A stretch of DNA of 64,000 bases from Marinobacter sediminum (GTDB taxonomy: Bacteria > Pseudomonadota > Gammaproteobacteria > Pseudomonadales > Oleiphilaceae). How positions within the stretch are numbered: position 1 is the stretch's first letter; each line of letters opens with the position of its first letter. Of the stretch, positions 15,713 through 24,358 are shown in pieces. Where the stretch lies: positions 1,237,305 to 1,301,304 of the forward strand of contig NZ_JAEMQH010000002.1 of NCBI RefSeq assembly GCF_016820575.1, written 5' to 3'. Made by a program: the position numbers and the translations under genes. The notes beneath the pieces are model-generated. The model saw only the letters and a list, made by a program, of their open reading frames with translations. It was not told where the DNA came from and did not search any database.

Positions 15713-16408
15713 ATGAAAACGATTGGCCTGCTGGGCGGGATGAGCTGGGAGTCCAGCCAGAGTTACTACCGCCTGCTGAACGAGGGAATCAAGAGCCGCC
15801 TGGGTGGCCTGCACTCAGCGCGCGTCATCCTCTACAGCGTGGATTTTGCCGAGATTGAGGCGTTGCAACACCAGGGGAACTGGGAGTCTACCGCCAACAT
15901 CCTCGCCGAAGCCGCCCGGTCTACCGAGGCCGCAGGTGCTGATTTCCTGATGATCGGCACCAACACCATGCACAAGGTGGCGCCAGAGATCGCCGAGGCT
16001 ATCAATATTCCGCTCCTCCACATTGCCGACGCAACGGCCCAGGCGTTGCAGAACGATGGCGTTAGCCGTGTCGGCCTGCTCGGCACCCGATTCACCATGG
16101 AGCAGGCGTTCTACCGCAGCCGCTTGGAGCGGGCGGGGATTGAAGTGCTGGTTCCAGACAAGGCCGAACGCAATGACATTCACCGCATCATCTACGAGGA
16201 ACTGTGCCAGGGGCAGGTTTTGCCCAGCTCCCGAGAAAACTATTTAGCGACAATCGACTCCTTGGCCCATCGAGGCGCCCAGGCGGTCATTCTTGGCTGC
16301 ACCGAAATCGGATTACTGGTTCAACCATCGGACACCTCAGTGCCGCTGTACGACACCACCGAAATTCATGCCGACGCCGCGGTCAGGCTCGCTTTGGGTG
16401 AGATTTGA
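15713..16408 (+). CDS. Aspartate/glutamate racemase family protein, YgeA-like
   Basis: 231 residues. It belongs to the PLP-independent Asp/Glu/hydantoin racemase superfamily, starting MKTIGLLGGMSWESSQSYYR. In the first half-site the usual cysteine is a threonine (GTNTMHK); the second half-site keeps the cysteine (LGCTEIGLL). This Thr/Cys arrangement is that of E. coli YgeA, a broad-specificity amino acid racemase. The likely role is supply or turnover of D-amino acids. The ribosome site GGGAGG is strong. The last 26 bp overlap the convergent reductase gene. Confidence 0.88.
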   Translation: MKTIGLLGGMSWESSQSYYRLLNEGIKSRLGGLHSARVILYSVDFAEIEALQHQGNWESTANILAEAARSTEAAGADFLMIGTNTMHKVAPEIAEAINIPLLHIADATAQALQNDGVSRVGLLGTRFTMEQAFYRSRLERAGIEVLVPDKAERNDIHRIIYEELCQGQVLPSSRENYLATIDSLAHRGAQAVILGCTEIGLLVQPSDTSVPLYDTTEIHADAAVRLALGEI

Positions 16409-18467
16409 CGGAAGAGGGTTCACCTTCGAGCGCCCTCACCCGGGCTCTCACTCGTTCAAAATCATCGTCGCTGAACACCCCGTTTACGCCGGAAACGGAG
16501 GCCAGTTTCATCCCGTGTCTGAGCCCCAGCTTGTAAATCTCGCGGACTTTTTCCCACTCGATGTTCCGGCCCAGAGTGAAATTCTCAAAACGTCCCTCGA
16601 GCGCGAGAACGATGGTTTCAGCCAGGCAGGCATAGGCGATCCCCCGGGGCAAACCGATATCCTTCATCATGACGTCACCAGGTAACTGGATTTCACCGGA
16701 TTCGATCACCAGCACGTCTGGCCGCTTGGCGACATCCGCAGCAGGAATATCCAGTGGCCGGGCGACATCGGTAATCACACAGCCCGGTTTCACCTTCATG
16801 ATGTCCAGAATCTGCTTGCCCGCGCCCGACGTGGCGGTAACGATCATGTCCATATCGGCCACGTCCCGGTCGGCGGTACCCGCAACGTGGACCCGGGCCC
16901 CCGGCGTTTCTTGCTCAATGCTCTCCTTTAGAGCCAAGAGCTTGGCTGGCTCTGGTGCGGCCAGGTAGATTTCGTCCACCGCCTTGGCCAGTAATCGGGC
17001 ACAGACAGAACCAATGGCACCCGTGGCACCCACTACCATCGCTTTCCCAGCCATTTTTCCACTCGGGCCTAAATGCACACGCCCAATCCGCTTCACGGCA
17101 TCGTGGGCAGCCCAGAGCGCGCCAGAGGCGCTGTAGCTATTGCCCGTGGTAATCGGCAGTGGTGCCCGCTTGGCCACCGTAATACCAGCATCCCCCACCA
17201 CCTTGGTGAAGGCCCCCAAACCCATGATCTGAGCGCCCAGTTTTTTTGCCAGCTTCGCCGCCGCCAGTAGCCGCGAATAAGTGAACTCCGGACCATGGGC
17301 CATGATCTCCCTGGGTGTGCCACCCACCGTTATTAACCAGCCCTCAACCTCGTCGCCGGTGGGCGAGCGAATGCCGGAAACCTTCGAATAGATAAACGGC
17401 GGTGAGTAAGCCACTGCCTTTTCCACCAGATTCATCACCGCCGGCGGTGAAATACTGGCGATCCAGTCCAGCGGAGGGGTTTTGGTCAGGTATTGCTGAG
17501 ACAGGGGGTGAATCACGAACGCGAACCGGTTTACCCGGCGATAGCCGAGCGGATACAAGATGCGGGGTTTGATTCCGAGGGCCTCAATCACCCCCAGGTA
17601 ATCGTCTGGTTTCAGTTGCCCGGGGCTGCGGGAGAGCACCGCACTGATCATGGCCTCCATTACGTTCATGCCCACTGGCCGATCATCCAGCCAGGGACTG
17701 TAATCGACCACCATTGCCACCCGCCGGGAGCGCATCCAGTCCAATCCGGACTCGGTCACCCGTGAAGTAATGATGGTTTTTCCATCCAGCAGTTTCTGAC
17801 TGAAATTCGCAAGGTCAGCCATACCCGCCACAATGACATGGGAATTCTCAACAGCATGGTTCAGAGAATCCTTCACCAGCCCCTCCCCAAGTCGGTACAG
17901 AGGGCTACGCCGCATGCGGGTCAGGGTTGCGGCTGCGGCCGGCCGGAACAGTAGCGGCCCGGTCAAACCGGTGTAGGTCTCCAGTTGGCCCAGGCTGGTC
18001 AGCAATCGGGGCACTCCCAGGTCGATGTAGGGATCGGCAAACATGAGGTTGTCGGTATGCTCCGCGACCGCCTTGGCGATCCGATAACCCGCCTGGCCAT
18101 TGAGGAATAGCACCCGTGCGTTATCAAAAAAATGGCCAAGTTCTGACTGCGTGTGTCGAATGGCCCATTCCTGCAGAATTCCCCGCAACCCGGCGCCGGT
18201 GGTCACTGGCTTGTCGGGCACGCAGGCTTCCAGGCGCTCGGTGTCCGGGTGTCGAAGCCGCTCCTTTCCGATCTGGTAGTGGTCATGCACCATGCTCAGG
18301 CCAATGGCATCGGCCTGATCCCGGACCGATTCGAGCAGCGCCTCGGCACGCCCCAGATCGCCGTCAGCGCCTAGCCGAATGACACGAAAGTTCTGGCCCA
18401 GAAATTCGGTCTCGATCTCATAGTCGAAATCTGAAGAGCCTTGGCTGACACTCACCACCGTTTTCAT
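16383..18467 (-). CDS. Large dehydrogenase with C-terminal half resembling cyanobacterial acyl-ACP reductase
   Basis: 694 residues. From about residue 400 onward the sequence follows, motif by motif, cyanobacterial long-chain acyl-ACP reductase (AAR): GLGAFTKVVGDAG, TTGNSYSASGA, the nucleotide loop VVGATGAIGSVCARLL at about 478-493, an IVTATS strand, and YACLAETIVLALEG with Cys614 where AAR has its catalytic cysteine, then FTLGRN. AAR makes fatty aldehydes from acyl-ACP with NADPH. The N-terminal ~370 residues are not in AAR and I do not recognise them; LLFRPAAAATLTRMR and DYSPWLDDRPVGMNVM are notable. The start is ATG at 18467. The substrate is unproven; a dehydrogenase of another acyl or keto compound is the alternative. 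Confidence 0.6.
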   Translation of the reverse strand: MKTVVSVSQGSSDFDYEIETEFLGQNFRVIRLGADGDLGRAEALLESVRDQADAIGLSMVHDHYQIGKERLRHPDTERLEACVPDKPVTTGAGLRGILQEWAIRHTQSELGHFFDNARVLFLNGQAGYRIAKAVAEHTDNLMFADPYIDLGVPRLLTSLGQLETYTGLTGPLLFRPAAAATLTRMRRSPLYRLGEGLVKDSLNHAVENSHVIVAGMADLANFSQKLLDGKTIITSRVTESGLDWMRSRRVAMVVDYSPWLDDRPVGMNVMEAMISAVLSRSPGQLKPDDYLGVIEALGIKPRILYPLGYRRVNRFAFVIHPLSQQYLTKTPPLDWIASISPPAVMNLVEKAVAYSPPFIYSKVSGIRSPTGDEVEGWLITVGGTPREIMAHGPEFTYSRLLAAAKLAKKLGAQIMGLGAFTKVVGDAGITVAKRAPLPITTGNSYSASGALWAAHDAVKRIGRVHLGPSGKMAGKAMVVGATGAIGSVCARLLAKAVDEIYLAAPEPAKLLALKESIEQETPGARVHVAGTADRDVADMDMIVTATSGAGKQILDIMKVKPGCVITDVARPLDIPAADVAKRPDVLVIESGEIQLPGDVMMKDIGLPRGIAYACLAETIVLALEGRFENFTLGRNIEWEKVREIYKLGLRHGMKLASVSGVNGVFSDDDFERVRARVRALEGEPSSVKSHPKRA

Positions 18468-18631
18468 AGTCTGTATCGATCCTGATTCACAGCGTTATTA
18501 GGTTCAGGTTAAGCCAGGCTAGCGCTTTGTGCTTTAGCACAGATCAAATTTCAGTCATCCGCTAACCGTCTACACTAGTCAGGAGCACATGCGGAATCCT
18601 TCAGACTGACCCCGCTACGGAGGCATTAGCA

Positions 18632-19645
18632 ATGAGTATTCAGGATGAACTCTCAGCCACTACCCAAAAGCTTATTCAGCCCGGCCAGGGGATTCTGGCC
18701 GCCGATGAAAGCCACCCGACCATTGCCAAACGGTTTGCCGCGGTCGGCGTCGATTCCAGCGAAGAAAAGCGCCGGGAATACCGCAGCCTGATCCTGTCTG
18801 CGCCGGGCCTGGGTGAATTCATCAGTGGCGTAATCCTGTTCGAAGAGACGCTCAACCAGCAAAGTCTGGATAACGTACCGATCCCGAAAATGCTGGAGGC
18901 TCAGGGTATTGTGCCGGGCATCAAGGTCGACAAAGGCAAACAGCCATTGATCAATGCGCCGGGCGATGAAATCACCGTGGGTCTGGATGGTCTCGAAGAC
19001 CGGCTGGAGATCTACAAGAACGCCGGCGCCCGGTTTGCGAAGTGGCGCAACGTGTTCCACATATCAGACACCCTGCCCTCCCGCCAGGCTGTCGAAGCCA
19101 ACGCCGAGGTCCTGGCCCGCTACGCCGCGATCTGTCAATCCATCGGCATCGTGCCTATTGTTGAGCCCGAAGTGCTGATCGATGGCGACCATAGTCTGGC
19201 GCGGTGCGCGGAGGTCAGTGAAGTGGTTCTGCGGGAAGTGTTTAACGCGCTGGCCCGGCATCGGGTGCAATTCGAGTACATGATCCTGAAGCCGAGTATG
19301 GTTACTCCCGGCAAGGATAGCCCCAAGGCCAGCCCGGAAGAAGTGGCGGAAGCAACCGTTTCAGTGTTCCGACGGGTGGTGCCTGCAGCGGTCCCCGGCA
19401 TTAATTTCCTGTCTGGCGGCCAGACACCGGAGGAGGCGACCCTGAATCTGAACGCCATCAACAGCGTGGGAATCCAGCCTTGGGAGCTGAGCTTCTCCTA
19501 CGGCCGAGCCCTTCAGGAACCGGCCCAGAAAGCCTGGGCTGGCGATCTGGGCAACGGCCCTGCAGCTCAGGACGCCATCTTGAAGCGGGCACGGCTCAAT
19601 GGAGCCGCGCGCTCAGGCACCTACAGCCCCGACATGGAGCACTAA
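18632..19645 (+). CDS. Fructose-bisphosphate aldolase, class I
   Basis: 337 residues. It cleaves fructose 1,6-bisphosphate to two triose phosphates, or runs in reverse in gluconeogenesis, through a lysine Schiff base. The sequence is of the animal/plant (glycolytic) class I type: QGILAADESHPTIAKRF, PGIKVDKGKQPL, FAKWRNVF, PIVEPEVLIDGDHSL, and the Schiff-base lysine in YMILKPSMVTPG. The ribosome site GGAGG lies 8 bp before the ATG. It is a single gene whose stop codon lies 2 bp from the end of the convergent MBL gene, without an intrinsic terminator. Confidence 0.95.
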   Translation: MSIQDELSATTQKLIQPGQGILAADESHPTIAKRFAAVGVDSSEEKRREYRSLILSAPGLGEFISGVILFEETLNQQSLDNVPIPKMLEAQGIVPGIKVDKGKQPLINAPGDEITVGLDGLEDRLEIYKNAGARFAKWRNVFHISDTLPSRQAVEANAEVLARYAAICQSIGIVPIVEPEVLIDGDHSLARCAEVSEVVLREVFNALARHRVQFEYMILKPSMVTPGKDSPKASPEEVAEATVSVFRRVVPAAVPGINFLSGGQTPEEATLNLNAINSVGIQPWELSFSYGRALQEPAQKAWAGDLGNGPAAQDAILKRARLNGAARSGTYSPDMEH

Positions 19646-19647
19646 AT

Positions 19648-20640
19648 TCAGTCGCAGCCCTGCGTGCAGTCTGCGTCGCCATTAAAAGCCATGGTGCGTC
19701 CACTCAGGGGGACGTACATCGGCACTTTCACCAGCTCTCGGAACTGTGCGGTACGGGTGCCCTGCCTAAGCTTGCCACCGTCGGTGGCCGGCTCGTTAGC
19801 ATGGGAGGCAATAACGGCCTTTGGCTCAATCAACTCATTAATGACATAAGCCGCCTCTTTAGGGCCGGTGGTGTAGGTGTCACCAATGTTCATAACCACC
19901 AGTTCGGCGCCGTAGTGATTTTTCACCACCAACTCCTGCTCCGCGGTAATACCGGTATCCCCTGAAAGATAAACCACCAGGCCGTTAGAGAAGGTCAGGA
20001 CATAGCCGGTGGGCGGCCCGACGCTCGCGCCAACACCTGCTGCCTTGAGGTATTCTGCGAGCGGTCCAGTCAGGAAACTGGGCGACACACCATTACTGTG
20101 CACCGCTGGCACGGTGGTCATGGCCACGCCACCCAACTCCTGCTCGGCGCCGAAGCGCACCAGCATGGAGTTCCCTGCATCACCGCCAGCCTCACGCAGT
20201 TTAGCGCTAAAGAACGCCGGCATTTCGCTGCCAGTAAGGATCTTGGCCTGCTTCTTTACAGCGATGTCTACGGTATTTGATTGTGGCAGGGTGGACACGG
20301 AGGTATCCGGAGCGGCACAGGTGCCAGCGTTAGTCTTGGCAATACGGGCATCGCCAACGTGATCGCCATGCATGTGCGACACCAGGACCACATCAATGTC
20401 CCCAAGCCGGGGATCATCCGGCCCGGCCACGGTGCGCCCGGCATCGTACAGAATCCGGGTGCCGTTGGGATCCTCGAACACCAGGGCCCGGTCGCGACTG
20501 CAGAACTCACCGTCGTGGCTGCCTAGCGGCGTCACCTTTACATCGCCCTCAGCCGCGCCTGCTCCGGCGACCAGCCCAATTGTCAGGGTCACACAGCCCG
20601 CCATTGTGGCGAGCGCACGTCGTGATAATCGATCAAACAT
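19648..20640 (-). CDS. Exported MBL-fold metallo-hydrolase
   Basis: 330 residues. A signal peptide (MFDRLSRRALATMAGCVTLT, cleaved near AGAAE) directs it to the periplasm. The metallo-beta-lactamase metal motif HxHxDH is present as SHMHGDHVG, with further ligands in VPAVHSNGVSP, LSGDTGITAE and VIASHANEPAT. It resembles the UlaG/YtnP-like branch of the superfamily rather than true beta-lactamases. The substrate is unknown. The ribosome site GGGAGGAA is strong. It is flanked by a convergent gene on one side and dusC, in the same direction, 122 bp upstream. Confidence 0.85.
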   Translation of the reverse strand: MFDRLSRRALATMAGCVTLTIGLVAGAGAAEGDVKVTPLGSHDGEFCSRDRALVFEDPNGTRILYDAGRTVAGPDDPRLGDIDVVLVSHMHGDHVGDARIAKTNAGTCAAPDTSVSTLPQSNTVDIAVKKQAKILTGSEMPAFFSAKLREAGGDAGNSMLVRFGAEQELGGVAMTTVPAVHSNGVSPSFLTGPLAEYLKAAGVGASVGPPTGYVLTFSNGLVVYLSGDTGITAEQELVVKNHYGAELVVMNIGDTYTTGPKEAAYVINELIEPKAVIASHANEPATDGGKLRQGTRTAQFRELVKVPMYVPLSGRTMAFNGDADCTQGCD

Positions 20641-20762
20641 GGGTATTCCTCCCTGGTGGATTATTCTTCTACAACCACAACAGTTACGAGCCTCAGCCCG
20701 CTTCGTACCAGTGTAGTTGGCAACCAGGGAGGAAAAGCGATCGCAGGAAGATTAAAGGATCA

Positions 20763-21740
20763 TCAGGCGGCTCGAATACCGGAGCTGTCTGAAACAGCGC
20801 CCTGTTCCAGGCACGCCATCATCGGAGCGACTTCCCGAATCTTTCTAGCCTGGGGCCAGATTGCCTCAGCTTCGGTGAAGCCCAGCCGGAGGAAATTCAT
20901 CCATTGTTTTATGCGCCCGGTTACGTAGCGGTCTTCCAGCCAACCTTGCAGGACTTCGGCGTACTCCCGAACTAGAGCAACTGCCTCCGGCCAGGTCATG
21001 TCAGCAATCTCGTCACCACGCTGGCTGGCTTTGATTTTGCGGGCCAGATCAGGCCGGGCAATCAGCCCTCGACCGATCATGACATCGTCACAGCCAGAAA
21101 CCTCGCGGCACCGCCAGTAATCGTCAACGGTCCAGATCTCGCCATTGGCAATCACCGGGGTTGCCACCGCGTTACGCACTTTCGCAATCTCTTCCCAGTA
21201 GGCCGGCGGCTTGTAGCCATCAACCTTGCTCCGGGCGTGAATTACGATTTCGGCCGCACCGGCTGCTTCCAGGGCTTGGCCACAGGCGACGCCCATGGAG
21301 CGGTCGTCGTAGCCAAGCCGCATCTTGGCAGTTACCGGAATAGCGTCTGGCACCGCCCGGCGCACGGCCGCAGCAATTTCGTGCATCAGCTCGGGTTCCC
21401 GCATCAGTACGCAGCCGCCTTTGTGCTTGTTGACGGTTTTGGCCGGGCAGCCAAAGTTAATGTCCACCTGGGTTGCACCAAGCTCAACAGCCCGGGCGCC
21501 GTGCAACCCCATCTGCTTGGGGTCAGAACCCAGCAACTGCAACGCCACCGGCGTACCGACCCGGGTCAGCGACTGGTTGTAGAGTTCGGGTGCGTACTTG
21601 TAGAAAACACGGGGGGGCAGCATGCCGTGGGTCACGCGAACAAACTCGGTAACGCACCGGTCTATGCCGCCAACTTTGGTCAGCGTTTCACGGATGGGTG
21701 CATCTACCAGCCCCTCCATAGGGGCGAGGATTACTCGCAT
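20763..21740 (-). CDS. dusC: tRNA-dihydrouridine(16) synthase DusC
   Basis: 325 residues. This flavoenzyme reduces uridine 16 in the D-loop of tRNA. The N-terminus MRVILAPMEGLVDAPIRETL is diagnostic of the DusC branch. The catalytic Cys is in the segment INFGCPAKTVNKHKGG, and FMN-phosphate contacts lie in VIANGEIWTVDD and MIGRGLIARPDL. The length is standard. The ribosome site CCGGAG is 5 bp from the ATG. Confidence 0.93.
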   Translation of the reverse strand: MRVILAPMEGLVDAPIRETLTKVGGIDRCVTEFVRVTHGMLPPRVFYKYAPELYNQSLTRVGTPVALQLLGSDPKQMGLHGARAVELGATQVDINFGCPAKTVNKHKGGCVLMREPELMHEIAAAVRRAVPDAIPVTAKMRLGYDDRSMGVACGQALEAAGAAEIVIHARSKVDGYKPPAYWEEIAKVRNAVATPVIANGEIWTVDDYWRCREVSGCDDVMIGRGLIARPDLARKIKASQRGDEIADMTWPEAVALVREYAEVLQGWLEDRYVTGRIKQWMNFLRLGFTEAEAIWPQARKIREVAPMMACLEQGAVSDSSGIRAA

Positions 21741-21830
21741 GTCGGCTCCGGACGTGGTTAAAGATTGAGCGGGCCGGCATTGTAGTCAGTTTTTGGGACA
21801 GAATGAAGCGTGGCAAACCACGCCAGGGGC

Positions 21831-21923
21831 CTACTGGGACATCGCGTAATTGACGCAGTAATCCGCCAGCACCTTACTTTGTTGTTGCCATTGTTCGGAC
21901 CAGGACGCCATCCAACGAACCAT
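21831..21923 (-). CDS. Possible small protein of 30 residues, Trp-rich
   Basis: The frame encodes MVRWMASWSEQWQQQSKVLA followed by DYCVNYAMSQ and a TAG stop. It has a strong ribosome site, GGGAG, 7 bp before the ATG, no overlap with another gene, and an amphipathic composition (three Trp within 12 residues). It lies in the 281-bp gap between dusC and the DUF2835 gene, on the same strand as both. I know no family for it. Coding status rests on the ribosome site alone; the remainder of the gap shows nothing further. Confidence 0.4.
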   Translation of the reverse strand: MVRWMASWSEQWQQQSKVLADYCVNYAMSQ

Positions 21924-22021
21924 CACACAACTCCCTTTCCAGTGTGGATACTCGAAGAATAGTCAATGCTCAGCCACTGTGGGAAATAAAGGAAAGAAAA
22001 ACTAACGGTAGGTATTAGCTA

Positions 22022-22240
22022 TCAAAGCCGCTCGATGCCTGCAAACTTGCCCTGACCATCGAACAGGATACGGAAGGATCCGCGCACACCATCGCGCAGG
22101 TAAAAACGGGAGAGAATACGGGCCGGGAAACGGACAGAACGTCCGTCCCGGGCCGTGGTGTGAACGTCGGTGGCAACGCCCTGATAGAGTTTGATCCACT
22201 CATCAGGACTGATGCTGATGTCCACAATAATCTGCTGCAT
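22022..22240 (-). CDS. DUF2835 family protein
   Basis: 72 residues, the usual size for this family of small gammaproteobacterial proteins of unknown function. The family pattern is clear: MQQIIVDISISPDEWIKLYQ at the start, then GRSVRFPARILSRF and GSFRILFD. The gene begins 5 bp after htpG and is probably cotranscribed with it, so it may be induced by heat. Confidence 0.85.
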   Translation of the reverse strand: MQQIIVDISISPDEWIKLYQGVATDVHTTARDGRSVRFPARILSRFYLRDGVRGSFRILFDGQGKFAGIERL

Positions 22241-22245
22241 AGGGC

Positions 22246-24138
22246 TTAGTTAGCCAGTTCCAGCAACAGACGGTTTAGGCGGGTGACATAAGCGCCCGGG
22301 TCTTCCAGCTGCTCGCCACTGGCCAGGGTAGCCTGATCCAGCAGTACCGCAGACAGTTCGCCAAAGCGCTCCTCGCCCTTTTCATTTTCCAGGCGCTGAA
22401 CCAGCGGGTGGTCCACGTTGATTTCAAAGATTGGCTTGCTGTCCGGCACTTTCTGACCAGCAGCTTCCATGATCTTCTTCATCTGGGCACCCATGTCGAA
22501 GTCGCCCACAACCAGGCACGCCGGGGAGTCAGTCAGGCGGTTGGTCACACGAACTTCCTGCACTCGGTCGCTCAGCGCTGTCTTGATGCGCTCGAGCAGA
22601 TCCTTGTGCTCCTCGGCAGCCTCTTCTTTGTGCTTCTTGTCCTCTTCGGTCTCTACTTCGCCAAGATCGAGGTCACCACGAGCAACGTCCTGGAACTGCT
22701 TGCCGTCGTACTCGTTCAGGTAACCCATCATCCACTCGTCGATGCGATCCGACAGAATCAGCACCTCGATGCCCTTCTTGCGGAAGACTTCCAGATGCGG
22801 GCTGCTCTTGGCGGCCATGAAGTTGTCAGCAGTGATGTAGTAGATCTTCTTCTGACCATCTTTCATCCGGCCGATGTAATCGTCCAGAGACACTGACTGG
22901 GCACTTTCGCCGGTGTGGGTGGTGGCAAAGCGCAACAGGCCGGCAATCTTCTCTCGGTTGCTGAAGTCTTCTGCCGGGCCTTCTTTTAGCACGGTACCGA
23001 ACTCACCCCAGAACTTCTGGTAGTGCTCCGGATCCTTCTTGGCCAGCTTGGACAGCATGTCCAACACCCGCTTGGTCAGTGCGGTGCGGATGCTTTCCAC
23101 GGTGCTGTCGTTCTGGAGAATCTCACGAGACACGTTCAGGGACAGATCGTTGGAATCAATCACACCCTTGGCAAAGCGCAGGTACAGCGGTAGGAACTGC
23201 TCGGCGTCGTCCATGATGAAGACACGCTGAACGTAAAGCTTCAGGCCACGCGGCGCTTCGCGGTTGTACAGGTCAAACGGCGCACGAGCCGGGATATACA
23301 GCAGGCTGGTGTAGTCCAACTTGCCTTCCACCTTGTTGTGGGACCAAGTAAGCGGGTCCTCAAAATCGTGCGCGATGTGCTTGTAGAACTCTTTGTACTC
23401 TTCGTCTTTGATCTCGGTACGCGGCAGTGTCCACAGCGCAGTGGCATCGTTGACGGTTTCGTCTTTGCCCTTCTCTTCCTCGTCTTCCGACTCGGACTTC
23501 ATGACGACCGGGAACGAGATGTGGTCAGAGTACTTCTTCACAAGGTTGCGAAGACGGAAGCCATCGGCAAATTCGCTGGCGTCTTTCTTCAGGTGGATAA
23601 CAATCTCGGTACCCCGGTTCTCGCGGTTCACCTGCTCGATGGAGAACTCGCCGTCGCCCTTGGACTCCCAGTGCACGCCCTCTTCGGCTGGCGCACCGGC
23701 ACGGCGGGTAAAGACGTCTACCTTGTCGGCGACGATAAAGGCCGAGTAGAAACCCACACCAAACTGACCGATCAGCTTGCTGTCCTTTTTCTCATCACCG
23801 GACAGCTGCTTCAGGAACTCTGCGGTGCCGGAACGAGCAATGGTACCCAAGTTCTCGATCACGTCGTCACGGCTCATGCCGATACCGTTATCGGCCAGCG
23901 TGATGGTGTTCGCCTCTTTGTCGTAGTCGAGGCGGATCTTCAGTTCCGGATCGTTTTCGTACAGACCATCGTCTTTCAGTGCCGCGAAACGCAGTTTGTC
24001 TTCGGCGTCTGAGGCATTTGAAATCAGCTCACGAAGGAAGATTTCCTTGTTGGAATAGAGGGAGTGGATCATCAGGTGAAGCAGCTGCTTCACTTCGGTC
24101 TGAAAACCCAGGGTCTCTTTTTGCGACTCAACCGTCAT
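22246..24138 (-). CDS. htpG: Molecular chaperone HtpG (bacterial Hsp90)
   Basis: 630 residues. It is an ATP-dependent cytosolic chaperone that works as a dimer with DnaK. The GHKL nucleotide pocket is intact: [15 protein letters not shown] with the catalytic Glu and Asn, [11 protein letters not shown], and [11 protein letters not shown] as lid. The middle domain Arg lies in the segment [11 protein letters not shown], and the C-terminal dimerisation domain follows. A ribosome site TAGGAG lies upstream. A heat-shock type promoter at 24312-24339 and a long palindrome at 24175-24281 lie ahead of the gene, giving a leader of about 165 nt. Confidence 0.98.
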   Translation of the reverse strand: MTVESQKETLGFQTEVKQLLHLMIHSLYSNKEIFLRELISNASDAEDKLRFAALKDDGLYENDPELKIRLDYDKEANTITLADNGIGMSRDDVIENLGTIARSGTAEFLKQLSGDEKKDSKLIGQFGVGFYSAFIVADKVDVFTRRAGAPAEEGVHWESKGDGEFSIEQVNRENRGTEIVIHLKKDASEFADGFRLRNLVKKYSDHISFPVVMKSESEDEEEKGKDETVNDATALWTLPRTEIKDEEYKEFYKHIAHDFEDPLTWSHNKVEGKLDYTSLLYIPARAPFDLYNREAPRGLKLYVQRVFIMDDAEQFLPLYLRFAKGVIDSNDLSLNVSREILQNDSTVESIRTALTKRVLDMLSKLAKKDPEHYQKFWGEFGTVLKEGPAEDFSNREKIAGLLRFATTHTGESAQSVSLDDYIGRMKDGQKKIYYITADNFMAAKSSPHLEVFRKKGIEVLILSDRIDEWMMGYLNEYDGKQFQDVARGDLDLGEVETEEDKKHKEEAAEEHKDLLERIKTALSDRVQEVRVTNRLTDSPACLVVGDFDMGAQMKKIMEAAGQKVPDSKPIFEINVDHPLVQRLENEKGEERFGELSAVLLDQATLASGEQLEDPGAYVTRLNRLLLELAN

Positions 24139-24174
24139 GGCTTATGTGTCTCCTACATTCAACGTTTGGTGAGG

Positions 24175-24281
24175 ACTCGGGTGCGCAAAACTTTCCAGAA
24201 CACGCTGTAAATACATCCCTGTACGCTCGGCTCCGCCATCCATGGCTCCGCACGGTTCTGGAAAGCCCTGCGCACCCGTGT
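24175..24281. repeat. Long palindromic element, copy A (in the htpG leader)
   Basis: Inverted arms of 27 nt (24175-24201 and 24255-24281, 23 of 27 paired) enclose a 53-nt core (24202-24254). The core can form two small hairpins, TACA-TCCC-TGTA and GCCATCCATGGC, so that the single strand folds as a three-way junction. The core is related to those at 50228-50281 and 50533-50586 (shared ACGCT start, TCC loops, CGCT linker, TCCATGG), but the arms are unrelated. It lies between the predicted htpG promoter and the htpG ribosome site, 78 bp from the end of the thioesterase gene. Confidence 0.85.
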
Positions 24282-24311
24282 CATCCGACTACGGAATTAA
24301 CTTGCAGACAA

Positions 24312-24339
24312 AAGTGGGGGCATGCCGGGGCATTTCAAG
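24312..24339 (-). promoter_or_regulatory. Candidate sigma-32 (heat-shock) promoter of htpG
   Basis: Read on the minus strand, CTTGAAA (24339-24333) and CCCCACTT (24319-24312) are separated by 13 bp. These match the heat-shock sigma factor consensus CTTGAAA and CCCCATNT at 7/7 and 6/7 defined positions. The -35 sits in the loop of an inverted repeat (CCGGGGC/GCCCCGG). The site is about 175 bp before the htpG start. Confidence 0.68.
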
Positions 24340-24358
24340 CCCCGGTATCGGAGGGAGA

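Noticed and set aside
24325..24345. Inverted repeat CCGGGGC/GCCCCGG as an intrinsic terminator of the thioesterase operon
   Set aside because: No U-run on the minus strand directly after it; it is reported instead as the setting of the htpG promoter.
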